64,000 nt of DNA from Myxococcales bacterium (GCA_009692585.1 SHYX01000023.1:1-64000); one strand, 5' to 3'. Shown: positions 33,095 through 42,391, counted from the stretch's first letter. Numbers and translations: made by a program. The notes: generated from the letters alone by a model not told the origin.

Positions 33095-34309
33095 ATGGCG
33101 TATCTGGGCGACTACTACGCCGTGCTCGGTGTCGCGCGGGATGCGACCGACGCCGAGGTCAAGGCGGCCTTTCGCAAACTGGCCCACGAATTCCACCCCG
33201 ACCGCGTCGGTGACGACGCCTCGAAGATCGAGCGGTTCAAGGCGGTGAGGGAGGCGTACGAGACGCTGGCCGACGCGAAGAAGCGGGCGTCCTACGACCG
33301 CCGGCACGACCGCCGGACTGCCCAGAGCCCTTTTTACGGAAGCCACTGGCGACATGCCGGCCAGCCGGCTGCGGGCGACGGGGTGGGCACGAAGAAGACG
33401 GCGGCGGCGGGGAACAACATCAACCTCGAGGACATCTTCAACGACTTCGGTGGCGTGGATCTCGGCGCCGGACGTCGCGGACGCACGGAGGGGCCGCCGA
33501 AGGCGCGGTCCAGGGGCGCGGGGTTCGACCCCATGCGCGACGGGCCGCGTGGTTTTCGCGAGGCGGCCGACCGCGACAGCTGGCCGGGCGCCGGCGAAGG
33601 CGGCGGAGCGCCTGCGTCCGCGTCCAATCCGCGCGCGCAGGGCTTCGGGTTCTCCGATGGCGGCTGGTCAAGCGGCGCGGACGCCAAGAAGGCTACTCGA
33701 CCGGCTGACGCCGCGCGGCGGGACCCCGAAGGGGGTGACGACATCCGCGTGGACGTCAGCATCGCCAGTACGCTGCTCGGGATCGGCGGGCTGGTCACGG
33801 TAGAGTACCAGCGGCACGTTCGCTCTGACGACGGCGTGTCGCTCCTGTCCATCCGCGAGTTGCACGAGCTGCGTGTGCCGCCGGACGTGCGCGAGGGCGA
33901 GGAGCTGCGCGTGCCCAAACAAGGCCACGCCGGGGGCGGGGGGGGCCCCTACGGGGACCTCGTCGCGACCATGCACATCGTGGCCGTGGGTCCGCGCATG
34001 AAGATGCCCAGGACCGAGGCGCGGGACGCGCCGTCGGGAGAGGTCCTGGTGGTGGACGTGCCCTTCACCGACGCGATCCTCGGCGGCCGCGTCGAGGTGG
34101 AGACCCCACAGGGTCGGGTCCGGCTGTCGATCCCCGCTGGCAGCTCGTCGGGGACGCGCTTTCGGCTACGCGGCAAAGGAAAGTCGGACGCGACGGGCCA
34201 GCCTGGGGACGCCTTTGCCGAGGTGCGCGTGACGGTGCCCAAGGGGCTCGATGAAGAGTCGCGGCTGCTGATCGAGCAGTTCGCGCAGCGGAACCCGACG
34301 ACCGAGTGA
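33095..34309 (+). CDS. DnaJ-class (type II-like) co-chaperone
   Basis: A 404-residue protein. Residues 5-70 are a J domain (DYYAVLGVARDATDAEVKAA) with the HPD tripeptide in FHPDRVG that stimulates Hsp70 ATPase. A Gly/Asp-rich linker with no CxxCxGxG zinc repeats follows. The C-terminal substrate-binding beta domain is complete (LLVVDVPFTDAILGG-like strand pattern, RLSIPAGSSSGTRFRLRGKG, GDAFAEVRV). Lack of the zinc finger makes it a CbpA/type II J protein. No dnaK is nearby. TATGAT at 33073 could be its -10 element. Confidence 0.88.
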   Translation: MAYLGDYYAVLGVARDATDAEVKAAFRKLAHEFHPDRVGDDASKIERFKAVREAYETLADAKKRASYDRRHDRRTAQSPFYGSHWRHAGQPAAGDGVGTKKTAAAGNNINLEDIFNDFGGVDLGAGRRGRTEGPPKARSRGAGFDPMRDGPRGFREAADRDSWPGAGEGGGAPASASNPRAQGFGFSDGGWSSGADAKKATRPADAARRDPEGGDDIRVDVSIASTLLGIGGLVTVEYQRHVRSDDGVSLLSIRELHELRVPPDVREGEELRVPKQGHAGGGGGPYGDLVATMHIVAVGPRMKMPRTEARDAPSGEVLVVDVPFTDAILGGRVEVETPQGRVRLSIPAGSSSGTRFRLRGKGKSDATGQPGDAFAEVRVTVPKGLDEESRLLIEQFAQRNPTTE

Positions 34310-34957
34310 TCAGCCGCCAGCGGTGTCCTCGTCGGTGTCGCCGGCGTTGAGCATGGTGAACTCGGGCGTGGCCGGGCATTCGGCCGGCTCGGTCTCACAC
34401 TCGCCGGTCGCGCTTTCGTGCCCGCACTTGCTGCTCGCGATGCAGGTCGCGACCGGGACCGCCGGCATCACCAGCAGATTGCCGAACCACGCCGCCTCTG
34501 TCGCGCAGCTCTCTTCGGCGCACGGGAGAATATCGGCGAAGGTCACGGTGCCATCGGCGCGTACGCCCTGCACGTGGAGACCCGTCTCGCAGGTGGGCGC
34601 CGTGTACTCCCAGGCGATGATCACCTGCTCGTCGTCGAAGTCGAGGGTCTCGTGGGCACCAAGCGTGACGCCGATGACCGCCAGACGGGACTGAAGCGTC
34701 GTCCAGTCGTGGAAGACCTCCACCACCGCGTCGGTGACCTCGTCCGCCGACGGTGAAGGGGTCGCGCTCACCGACGGACCGGCGTCGGACACCAGGAAAC
34801 GAAGCGCCAGCGTGGCGTCGTCGTCCGGGCACGACGACCACTCGGCGAACCAGCACCGCTCCGGCTGGCATTCTGCCACCGGCTCGTCGACGATGCAGCC
34901 CGCCAGCACGGCGAACATCGCGCGGGTGACGACCTCAGCGCGGACGGGGCGGGCCAT
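34310..34957 (-). CDS. Cysteine-rich lipoprotein of unknown function
   Basis: A 215-residue protein with a signal ending FAVLAGC (Cys21) and about ten further cysteines, two in CQPERC close after the anchor. The tail ends in Asp/Thr-rich DTDEDTAGG. It has no recognised domain. TATCGT lies six bases before the ATG with no ribosome site. It converges directly on the J-domain gene with no gap. Confidence 0.6.
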   Translation of the reverse strand: MARPVRAEVVTRAMFAVLAGCIVDEPVAECQPERCWFAEWSSCPDDDATLALRFLVSDAGPSVSATPSPSADEVTDAVVEVFHDWTTLQSRLAVIGVTLGAHETLDFDDEQVIIAWEYTAPTCETGLHVQGVRADGTVTFADILPCAEESCATEAAWFGNLLVMPAVPVATCIASSKCGHESATGECETEPAECPATPEFTMLNAGDTDEDTAGG

Positions 34958-34963
34958 CGACGC

Positions 34964-34969
34964 ACGATA
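34964..34969 (-). promoter_or_regulatory. -10-like hexamer TATCGT for the cysteine-rich lipoprotein
   Basis: On the minus strand TATCGT is followed by GCGTCG and the ATG at 34957. It directly abuts the stop of the preceding small gene. Confidence 0.4.
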
Positions 34970-35194
34970 TCACTCGCGGTAGCCGAGCTGCTCCAATCGC
35001 TCGATCGCCAGCTCCCGCTGCCGGCGTTCCTCGGCGGGAAGGTCGTCGCCGGCCCGCGTCGCGCGTGCGTGTGCCAGCGCCTCCAGCGCCCCGCGGGCGC
35101 GAGATCGTGTACGCGGGTTGGCACTTTCGCCGGGCTCCACCGCGAAGGCGTACAGGCGTGACGAGCCGCCGTCGTCCTCGGTGACAGCGGCCAT
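34970..35194 (-). CDS. Small hypothetical protein, possibly the 3' part of a frameshifted gene
   Basis: A 74-residue frame (MAAVTEDDGGSSRLYAFAV ... RQRELAIERLEQLGYRE) with a charged helical C terminus that reads like real protein. Upstream, in a different frame of the same strand, RRIADLKRQLAASK and a Gly/Ala-rich linker (35200-35330) also look coding. The two may be one gene broken by a frameshift near 35195. There is no ribosome site at the ATG. Confidence 0.35.
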   Translation of the reverse strand: MAAVTEDDGGSSRLYAFAVEPGESANPRTRSRARGALEALAHARATRAGDDLPAEERRQRELAIERLEQLGYRE

Positions 35195-35434
35195 TGGCGG
35201 GCCACGCCGAAACGGTGTCCGCGACCGCGGCGGCCCCGCCGCTCGCACCGCCCCCACCGCCCACGTCGTTCTTGGACGCGGCGAGTTGCCGCTTGAGGTC
35301 GGCGATCCGCCGCGTCGCGGACGCGAGGTCAGTGGCTGGCCTCGTCGGTCCGGCGTGGCCTCGACCCGCGGGCACAGGGCTGTTCACGCAGGAGCGGGGG
35401 GGCACGACGCGCGCCGATTCCGGCGCCGAGCGCG
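35195..35434 (-). other. Region with a possible coiled-coil coding remnant
   Basis: Between the small frame and htpX, the minus strand contains a short coding-like stretch (ASATRRIADLKRQLAASK) followed by a Gly/Ala run. No complete gene, RNA or repeat is seen here. Confidence 0.3.
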
Positions 35435-36313
35435 TCAGCCAACGAACCGCTGCCCGCTGCCATCCAGCTCGGCGGTCAGCGCTTCGAGGCGGGCCACCCG
35501 CTGCTCCGTGCTGGGATGGGTGCGGAACAAGCTCAGGAAGCCGCGACCCGTGAGCGGGCTGACGATGAACATGTGCGCGGTGGCGGGCTCGACGTGGTTC
35601 GGCACGGCGTGGACACCGACCTCAAGCCGTTGGAGCGCGCGCGCGAGGGGGCGGCCGTCGCCGATGAGGCGGGCGGCGTACTCGTCGGCCGCGTACTCGC
35701 GGGAGCGGCTGATGGCGAGCTGGATCAGGGTGGCGACGAAGGGCGCCAGCAGGATGGTCGCGAGGCTGCCCATGGCGCTGCCGCGCTCGTCCTCGCTCCC
35801 GCGCCCGCCGCCGAAGATGAGCGCCCACTGCGCCCAGTTGGCGAGCATCGCGATCGCGCCCGCGGCGACGGCGGCCACCGCGCTGATCAGGGTGTCGCGG
35901 TTCTTCACGTGGGCCAGCTCGTGGGCCAGCACCCCCCGCAGCTCGTCGATGGGCATGATCTGGAGGATGCCTTCGGTCACGGCGACCGCAGCGTGGTCCG
36001 GGTCGCGGCCGGTGGCAAACGCATTTGGCATCGCGCCGGGCACCACATAGATCTTGGGCATGGGCAGCCGGGCGCGCTCGGCCAGCTCGGCGACGACGGC
36101 GTGGAGTTTCGGGGCTTGCCCTGCGGTCACCTCCTTGGCGCCGTACATGGACAGGACGATGCGGTCGCTGAACCACCAGCTGCCCAGGTTCATGACGATC
36201 GCCAAGCCAAAGGCGAGGATCATTCCAACGTTGCCGCCCAGGCTGCGTCCGACGACGACCAGCAGCGCGGTCAGGAGGGCCAGGAGGACGGTGGTCTTGA
36301 TGGAATTCTTCAT
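35435..36313 (-). CDS. htpX: HtpX-family membrane zinc metalloprotease
   Basis: A 292-residue M48 peptidase. Two N-terminal membrane segments (about 8-45) are followed by the zinc site HELAH at 131-135; the third ligand is the glutamate of SREYAADEYA near 209. Two more hydrophobic segments lie between. HtpX removes misfolded inner-membrane proteins and overlaps in function with FtsH, whose gene is also in this window but 26 kb away. TAGACT ends six bases before the ATG, with no ribosome site. Confidence 0.93.
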   Translation of the reverse strand: MKNSIKTTVLLALLTALLVVVGRSLGGNVGMILAFGLAIVMNLGSWWFSDRIVLSMYGAKEVTAGQAPKLHAVVAELAERARLPMPKIYVVPGAMPNAFATGRDPDHAAVAVTEGILQIMPIDELRGVLAHELAHVKNRDTLISAVAAVAAGAIAMLANWAQWALIFGGGRGSEDERGSAMGSLATILLAPFVATLIQLAISRSREYAADEYAARLIGDGRPLARALQRLEVGVHAVPNHVEPATAHMFIVSPLTGRGFLSLFRTHPSTEQRVARLEALTAELDGSGQRFVG

Positions 36314-36319
36314 GCATCG

Positions 36320-36325
36320 AGTCTA
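36320..36325 (-). promoter_or_regulatory. -10-like hexamer TAGACT for htpX
   Basis: On the minus strand TAGACT, then CGATGC, then ATG at 36313. The six-base gap predicts transcription starting at the initiation codon. Confidence 0.45.
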
Positions 36326-36410
36326 GGGACGGCAGCCTCGATCGAAAAGGGGATCGTTGGGACGGGATGGGCGACTAAACTATTCGTGACCGTGACCGAT
36401 GGGGGGCTCG

Positions 36411-38564
36411 ATGGCGACTGTCGGCTCCCCTCCACGAAACCGCCCCGTCTCGAACGCCGCCTCGATGATGGGCAGCCTGCGTCGCAACTCCGACGCGGTG
36501 TTGGCGTTCGGTGTCTTCGGCGTGGTCGCGATCATGATGGTACCGCTGCCGCCGGTCATCCTCGACCTGCTGCTCGCGAGCAGCATCACCGTCTCGTTGC
36601 TGATCTTCCTCGTGGCGCTCTACGCCAAGAAGCCCGTCGATTTCTCCGTGTTCCCCACGGTGCTCCTCATCACCACGCTTTTCCGGCTGAGCCTCGGCGT
36701 GGCGAGCACGCGGCTGATTCTCACCCACGGCGCCGAGGGTCCGGGCGCGGCCGGGCACGTCATCGAGGCAGTCGGGAACTTCCTGGTCGGGGGCAACTAC
36801 GTCGTCGGCCTGATCATCTTCTCGATCCTCGTCGTCATCAACTTCATGGTGGTGACCAAGGGTGCGGGCCGGGTCGCGGAGGTGGCGGCGCGCTTCACCC
36901 TCGATGCGATGCCCGGCAAGCAGATGGCCATCGACGCCGAGCTCAACGCCGGCCTCATCGACGAGAAGGTGGCCAAGCGCCGCCGCGCCGAGGTCGGACG
37001 GGAGGCGGACTTCTACGGCGCGATGGACGGTGCCAGCAAGTTCATCAAGGGGGACGCCATCGCGGCGATCCTCATCATCCTCATCAACATCCTCGGCGGC
37101 ATCATCATCGGCGTGGGGATGAACGGCCTCGACATCAAGACCGCGGTCTCCAACTACACCATCCTGACCATCGGCGACGGCCTCGCCAACCAGTTTCCGG
37201 CGCTGATCACCAGCGCCGCGGCCGGCATGTTGGTGACGCGCGTCAACGACGTCGAAGAGAGCTCGCTGGACAGCCAGCTGAGCCGCCAGGTGCTCGGAAA
37301 TCCCCGCGTCCTGGCCATCCTCGCGGTGCTCGCGGGCATGTTCGTCCTGGTGCCCGGCCTGCGGCTGGTGTTCTTCGTCATCTCGGTTGGCCTCGGCCTG
37401 GCGGCGTGGTTCTTCAAGGACGGGGTCCCGCTCGCGGCGCCGGTCGAGGACGATGCGCCCGCGCTCGCGACGGAGGCGCCGATCGAGGACCTGCTCAAGA
37501 TCGACCCGGTGGCCGTCGAGCTCGGCCTCGACCTCATCTACCTGGGCGACGAGGCTCGAGGTGGCCAGCTGGTCGAGCGCGTGCAGCGCATCCGTCGGCA
37601 GCTCGCCCAAGACCTCGGCCTCATCCTGCCGACGGTGCGCCTGCGCGACAACGTGAGGCTCGGCGCTGGCCAGTACCGCGTGCTCCTGCGTGGTGAGGTT
37701 GTCGCGACGGGAAATGTCGTCGCTCGCCAGAACCTCGCGCTCGACCCAGGGGGGGTCACCGGCCCGCTGCGCGGTGTCGACGGTCAGGATCCGGTGTTCG
37801 GGATGAAGGGCATCTGGGTGCCCGACAGCGCCCGCGCCAAGGCCCAGCAGCTCGGCTACACCGTGGTGGACGTGCCGACGGTGCTCACCACGCACCTTGA
37901 CGATCTCCTCAAGCGCTTCGCCCACGAGCTCTTCGGACGCCAGAACCTCGCGGAAGCCTTGGAGCGCGTGTCACAGGCCAACCCCAAGCTGGTCGAGGAG
38001 CTGACACCGGACCCGCTGCCCCGCGCGGTGGTGCTGCGCGTCTTCCGCAACCTCATTGCGGAGGGCATCGGCGTGCGCGACACCCAGGGGATTCTCGAAG
38101 CGCTGGCGGAGTTCGCCCCGCGCACTCGCGACGCCGATGTGCTCACGGAGTTCGTCCGCCAGCGGCTCAGCCGAGCCGTGACCGCTCGCTTTGTCGGTGA
38201 CGACGGCACCCTTCGCTACATGGGCCTCGCCGCCGATGCGGAAGACGCCGTCAGCCGTGGGTTGCAGGGCGGTGACGGCGGCGCGATGACCCTGGTCCTC
38301 GACCCCGACGCCACCCGCAAGCTCATCCAGGCCGTACGCGCCGCGGGCGAGCGGTTCGCCGGCCCCGGAGAGGCCGTGCTGTTGGTGCCGCCGCTGGCCC
38401 GTGTTCCGATGCGACGGCTCCTGGAAAAGGTGCTTCCTCGGGTACCCGTGCTCTCCCCTGGCGAGATCGTCCCGGGCACCGGCATCGAGCGCGTGGCCGA
38501 AATCAGCCTCGGTGGCCGTGCGCCGAAGGACGGAGGGGCGGCTCATGCGTCCGCCGCGTCATGA
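36411..38564 (+). CDS. flhA: Flagellar type III export channel protein FlhA
   Basis: A 717-residue protein of the FlhA/SctV family. About eight membrane helices fill residues 25-345, including the FHIPEP-region equivalent with DFSVFPTVLLITTLFRLSLG and the conserved loop AEVAARFTLDAMPGKQMAIDAELNAG. The cytoplasmic C-terminal domain (about 370-700) forms the nonameric ring that receives export substrates. The flagellar rod genes that follow show it is FlhA and not a virulence SctV. ATG at 36411 is preceded by a G-rich sequence; ATG at 36399 is an alternative adding four residues. Confidence 0.95.
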   Translation: MATVGSPPRNRPVSNAASMMGSLRRNSDAVLAFGVFGVVAIMMVPLPPVILDLLLASSITVSLLIFLVALYAKKPVDFSVFPTVLLITTLFRLSLGVASTRLILTHGAEGPGAAGHVIEAVGNFLVGGNYVVGLIIFSILVVINFMVVTKGAGRVAEVAARFTLDAMPGKQMAIDAELNAGLIDEKVAKRRRAEVGREADFYGAMDGASKFIKGDAIAAILIILINILGGIIIGVGMNGLDIKTAVSNYTILTIGDGLANQFPALITSAAAGMLVTRVNDVEESSLDSQLSRQVLGNPRVLAILAVLAGMFVLVPGLRLVFFVISVGLGLAAWFFKDGVPLAAPVEDDAPALATEAPIEDLLKIDPVAVELGLDLIYLGDEARGGQLVERVQRIRRQLAQDLGLILPTVRLRDNVRLGAGQYRVLLRGEVVATGNVVARQNLALDPGGVTGPLRGVDGQDPVFGMKGIWVPDSARAKAQQLGYTVVDVPTVLTTHLDDLLKRFAHELFGRQNLAEALERVSQANPKLVEELTPDPLPRAVVLRVFRNLIAEGIGVRDTQGILEALAEFAPRTRDADVLTEFVRQRLSRAVTARFVGDDGTLRYMGLAADAEDAVSRGLQGGDGGAMTLVLDPDATRKLIQAVRAAGERFAGPGEAVLLVPPLARVPMRRLLEKVLPRVPVLSPGEIVPGTGIERVAEISLGGRAPKDGGAAHASAAS

Positions 38565-38724
38565 AGATGACGTTGGCCGCAGATGATTGGCGTCGGCGGC
38601 CCCCTGCCGCACGGCCTCCGCGATGATGAGAAAAACGGAGCACCGGGGGGCCCCCGATTTGATCGATCGTTCGCCCTCAACTTCCCGCAGCATCGACCGA
38701 TGGGGGGGGATGGGCGGAGGGGCA

Positions 38725-39507
38725 ATGGTCACCAACATGATTCCCCGGGCATATTCCGCGCCACGCGAGCGGCTCGTCGACGGGATGACCCGTGACGACG
38801 CGTGCCGTCGATTCCAGAAGAAGATCCTCGCGGTGGCCCGCAAGGTGTGGACCCACGTACGTGACGATGCCAGCATCGACCTCGAAGACCTGACCAGCTT
38901 CGGCGTGGTCGGCCTGCTCGAAGCCTTCGAGCGATACCAGGACGGCCACGGCATGGAGTTCGCGGCCTTTGCCGAGTACCGGATCCGCGGTGCGATGCTC
39001 GACGCGCTGCGCACGATGGACACCTTCACGCGCCGTCGGCGCGACACGGCCCGAAAGCTGAAGGCCGCCGAGATCAAGGCCCGCGCCGACAACAACCGCG
39101 AGCCCTCGCCCACCGAGGTCGCGGCCGCGATGGGCGCCAGCATCGAAGAGTATTGGCTGGCGCTCGAAATCGCGACGCCGGTCTCGCTGGTGCCCATCGA
39201 CGACGCCATCGACGTCAACGGGTTCATCCGGATGGCGGTTTCGTCGGACGGCGAGAATGAAGCCCCGGCGCGCATCGCGGAAGAAGAAGTGCGGATCGCG
39301 CTGCGGCGCGCCGTCCAGGGCCTTCCGGAGCGAGAGCGACAGGTGACCCTGCTCTACTACGGTCGCGACATGAATCTTGCCGAGATCGGCGAGGTGTTTG
39401 CGGTCTCGCCGTCCCGCATCTGCCAGGTGCTCGGCATCGCCCGCGGCAAGCTCCGCGCGGCGCTGCTGCTCGCGCTGGATGCCGACGCGCAGCGGGTGGC
39501 GGGATGA
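38725..39507 (+). CDS. fliA: Flagellar sigma factor FliA (sigma-28)
   Basis: A 260-residue sigma-70-family protein of the FliA group: region 2 (LEDLTSFGVVGLLEAFERY, FAAFAEYRIRGAMLDALR), region 3 (EPSPTEVAAAMG) and region 4 (LPERERQVTLLYYGRDMNLAEIG, SPSRICQVLG). It would direct late flagellar genes. Several in-frame starts exist (38587, 38710, 38725, 38737); 38725 has GGAGG just upstream. It overlaps flgF by four bases. flhF and flhG, which usually lie between flhA and fliA, are absent: only 160 bases of sequence without a gene separate them. Confidence 0.9.
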   Translation: MVTNMIPRAYSAPRERLVDGMTRDDACRRFQKKILAVARKVWTHVRDDASIDLEDLTSFGVVGLLEAFERYQDGHGMEFAAFAEYRIRGAMLDALRTMDTFTRRRRDTARKLKAAEIKARADNNREPSPTEVAAAMGASIEEYWLALEIATPVSLVPIDDAIDVNGFIRMAVSSDGENEAPARIAEEEVRIALRRAVQGLPERERQVTLLYYGRDMNLAEIGEVFAVSPSRICQVLGIARGKLRAALLLALDADAQRVAG

Positions 39508-40190
39508 GGGACCTCTACGTCGCGCTGAGCGGCGCGAGCGCGGCCTGGGACGGCATGTCGGGGATCGCGCAGAACCTCGCCAACAGCAAGACCCAGGGCT
39601 ACCGCGAGCAGCGCACCAGCTTCGAGCTGGTCGGCCCCCCCGGCGGTGAGCTGTACGCCGGGGTCGGCCAGGTCATCTACTCCACGGCCGACGGCCCGCT
39701 TGAGCTCGACCAGGTGCCCACGCACCTTGCCCTGCGGGGCGACGGCTTCTTCGCGCTCGAAGACGGCACCTACACCCGCGACGGCAGCTTCCGGATCGAC
39801 GGCGAGCGTCGGCTGGTGACCGGCGACGGGGTTCCGGTGCTCGGCGATCGCGGCGCCATCCAGCTTGAGCCCGGCGAGACGTTCACGGTCGGGCCGGACG
39901 GGACGCTCACCGCGTCGCTCACCGCGAGCACGTCGCGGGTCCTGGGCGCGGTGAAGATCGTGTCGCTCCGCCAGGCCGAGGCGCTCGGCGGCAACCGCTG
40001 GGGTGGCATCGAGGGCGAGCCGCTCCCCGAGACCACGATCGTGCAGGGCGCGGTCGAGGGCTCCAACGCCGACATCATGCGCGGCATGATCGAGATGATG
40101 GAAGCCAGCCATTTCTTCGAAGCCCAACAGAAGGCAATCCAGGCGAGCGACGAGACCCGCGCCCGCCTCAACCGAATCGGAGGAAGCTGA
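39504..40190 (+). CDS. flgF: Flagellar proximal rod protein FlgF
   Basis: A 228-residue rod protein of the FlgBCFG/hook superfamily. The N terminus has the export and assembly pattern (MRDLYVALSGASAAWDGMSG, IAQNLANSKTQGYRE); the middle has HLALRGDGFFALEDG and YTRDGSFRID, and the C terminus NADIMRGMIEMMEASHFFEAQQ-type helix for rod polymerisation. It is somewhat shorter than FlgG and lies directly before it, which fits FlgF. ATGA overlap with fliA; its stop overlaps the flgG ATG by one base. Confidence 0.88.
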   Translation: MRDLYVALSGASAAWDGMSGIAQNLANSKTQGYREQRTSFELVGPPGGELYAGVGQVIYSTADGPLELDQVPTHLALRGDGFFALEDGTYTRDGSFRIDGERRLVTGDGVPVLGDRGAIQLEPGETFTVGPDGTLTASLTASTSRVLGAVKIVSLRQAEALGGNRWGGIEGEPLPETTIVQGAVEGSNADIMRGMIEMMEASHFFEAQQKAIQASDETRARLNRIGGS

Positions 40191-40975
40191 TGCGTGCTCT
40201 CTACACGGCGGCAAGCGGCATGACCGCGTACCAGACCAAGATCGATAACATCGCGAACAACCTTGCGAATGCCAACACAACCGGCTTCAAGAAGGTGCGG
40301 GAGCACTTCGAAGACCTGGTGTACCAGAGCATGGGCGCGCGCGGTGGAGCCAACGGCGCCTCGGCGACCAACCCGCTGCAGATGGGCAGCGGCGTGCGCC
40401 TCGCCTCGCTGATTCGCGACACCCGCACCGGCGACGCCACCGTGACGGGCAACCAGTTCGACATGATGGTCAGCGGTGAGGGGTTCTTCGTCGTCGAGAC
40501 GCCCTCCGGCGAAGAGCTTTACACCCGCGACGGCGCCTTCACCGCCGACAACGAAGGCAACCTCATCACGGCCGCCGGCTACCGCGTCTCGCCGGGCATC
40601 CAGGTTCCCGAGGGGACGACCGAGCTGTTGATCGGGGAGGATGGCAATGTCACCGCGCGGGTGCAGGGGACCTCGGGCATCGAGGACACCGCGCTCGGTC
40701 AGTTCGAGCTGGCCCGCTTCCCCAATGCGGGCGGGCTCAGTGCCAGCGGTGGCAACTACTTCCGCGCCACCGTCGCCAGCGGCGAAGGCCAGCGGGGCAC
40801 GCCCGGCAGTGAGGGCATGGGCATCATCCGCCAGGGTGCGCTCGAGGCCAGCAACGTCGACGTGGCCGAAGAGTTGGTGGGTATGATCACCGCGCAGCGC
40901 AGCTTCGAGCTGTCGTCCAAGGTCATCCAGGCCGCCGACGAGATGATGTCGACCGCCGTCAACCTGAGGCGCTGA
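40190..40975 (+). CDS. flgG: Flagellar distal rod protein FlgG
   Basis: A 261-residue protein with the standard FlgG signature: ALYTAASGMTAYQTKIDNIA, NNLANANTTGFKK, VTGNQFDMMVSGEGFFVV and LYTRDGAFTADNEGNLIT, ending with the C-terminal helix NVDVAEELVGMITAQRSFEL. FlgG polymerises into the distal rod that crosses the periplasm. The length is typical. It overlaps flgF and flgA by one base each (TGATG), so the block is a single operon. Confidence 0.96.
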   Translation: MRALYTAASGMTAYQTKIDNIANNLANANTTGFKKVREHFEDLVYQSMGARGGANGASATNPLQMGSGVRLASLIRDTRTGDATVTGNQFDMMVSGEGFFVVETPSGEELYTRDGAFTADNEGNLITAAGYRVSPGIQVPEGTTELLIGEDGNVTARVQGTSGIEDTALGQFELARFPNAGGLSASGGNYFRATVASGEGQRGTPGSEGMGIIRQGALEASNVDVAEELVGMITAQRSFELSSKVIQAADEMMSTAVNLRR

Positions 40976-41637
40976 TGCACCGGAAGTGGCTCGAACTGTG
41001 GCCGCTCCTGTTCCTCGCCGGAGCGCTCGCGCCCGCGGCCGCTTCGGCGGCGACCCCGGAAGCCGCGATCCGAACCGCGGTGGCCGCTCGGCTCGGTCTG
41101 CCCGAGGCGGACGTGTCGCTCACCGACCTCGACTCCCCAGAAGGGCTGCCGGCCGACGCCGACTTCACCGTGGAGTTGCCCGGGTACGCGCTGCGCGAGG
41201 GCCACCTCTCGGTGGAGCTCAAGTCGCGGCGTGGCAGTTGGCGCCTGCGTCCTGACGTCGCCCTGTGGGTCACGGTCCCGGTCGCGTCCAAGGCGATCGC
41301 GCGTGGGGAGCCGGTAGAGTCGAGCCCGATGCGGGTGCGGATGCGCGAACTGCGCGGAAGCACGCCGGTGGACGCCGACCTTTCCTGGGAGGCGACCACC
41401 AGCATCGCCGCCGGCCAGCCCGTCACCGTCGGGCGCGTACGGCGTCTGCCCGACCTCCGCGATGGCGCCCGCGTCAGCGTCGTGGTCAGCCGCGGCGGCA
41501 TCTCGGTCCGCGCCCCCGGAGAGCTGCTCGCCGACGCCGTGATCGGGCAGACGGTCGCGGTGCTCAATCTCGCCACCCGCAGCCAGCAGCTCGGTACGCT
41601 CCAAGCCGATGGCACCGTCACCCTCGGAGGTTCCTGA
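40975..41637 (+). CDS. flgA: Flagellar P-ring assembly chaperone FlgA
   Basis: A 220-residue periplasmic protein with a signal peptide ending about PAAASA. The C-terminal part has the FlgA/SAF-domain pattern: VPVASKAIARGEPV, SIAAGQPVTVGRVRRLPD and a final strand region GQTVAVLNLATRSQQL. FlgA helps FlgI form the P ring, but no flgI is found next to it. It is coupled to flgG and flgH by one-base overlaps. Confidence 0.88.
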   Translation: MHRKWLELWPLLFLAGALAPAAASAATPEAAIRTAVAARLGLPEADVSLTDLDSPEGLPADADFTVELPGYALREGHLSVELKSRRGSWRLRPDVALWVTVPVASKAIARGEPVESSPMRVRMRELRGSTPVDADLSWEATTSIAAGQPVTVGRVRRLPDLRDGARVSVVVSRGGISVRAPGELLADAVIGQTVAVLNLATRSQQLGTLQADGTVTLGGS

Positions 41638-42302
41638 TGCTCGTGGTCCTCGCCTTGGGCTGTGCGGTCGGACCCATGGGGCTCCTGGCGGCCCCGCCCC
41701 CCCCTCTCCCCGAGCCCGACGAGTACGTCGACGAGCCCGAGCCCGGCGCGTCGCTCTGGGCCAGCGCCGGCAGTCGCGCCGCCCTCGGCAACAACAACGC
41801 CCGCGCCGTCGGCGACGTGGTGACGATCAAGATCGACGAGTCGGTGGCGACCCAGTTGGGAGCGGACACCAACACCGCTCGCGACACCAAGTCGAACTTC
41901 GCCATCGAGGCGCTGCTCGGCCTCGACACCTCGCTCCTACGTGACAACCCCAACATGGGCGGCAGCATCGGCCTGGGTGGCAGCAGCGGCACGTCGCTGG
42001 CGGGAAGCGGGCGGACATCGCGAGACGGATCGATGCAGACGACGCTATCCTGCACCGTCAAGGCGGTGTATCCGAACGGGACCATCTTGCTGGAGGGCCG
42101 CAAGCGGGTCGGCGTCAACAACGAGACCCAGTTCGTCACCTTCCGCGGCGTGGCCCGGCCACGCGACATCAGCCTGGCCAACACCATCGACTCCTACCGC
42201 CTTGCCGATGTGCAGGTCGAGGTGACCGGCGGCGGCGTGCTGGCCAACCAGCAGGGGCAGGGGTGGGCGACGTCCATCGCGAATGTGTTGTGGCCGTTCT
42301 GA
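41637..42302 (+). CDS. flgH: Flagellar L-ring lipoprotein FlgH
   Basis: A 221-residue outer-membrane lipoprotein with lipobox VVLALGC (Cys9, a very short signal). FlgH features: SLWASAGSRAALGNNNARAV, VVTIKIDESV and the C-terminal block AVYPNGTILLEGRKRVGVNN, FRGVARPRDIS and ADVQVEVTGGGVL. It forms the L ring around the rod in the outer membrane. It is the last gene of the flagellar run; the sequence beyond it holds remnants and not flgI. Confidence 0.93.
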   Translation: MLVVLALGCAVGPMGLLAAPPPPLPEPDEYVDEPEPGASLWASAGSRAALGNNNARAVGDVVTIKIDESVATQLGADTNTARDTKSNFAIEALLGLDTSLLRDNPNMGGSIGLGGSSGTSLAGSGRTSRDGSMQTTLSCTVKAVYPNGTILLEGRKRVGVNNETQFVTFRGVARPRDISLANTIDSYRLADVQVEVTGGGVLANQQGQGWATSIANVLWPF

Positions 42303-42391
42303 GCGTGGACGGGTGAACGGTTCCGGTGGGCGCGGGCGGGTGAGTCGCGGGGGCCCCACCGCGAGGCTGCGCTCGGCATGACCTTCGGCGC

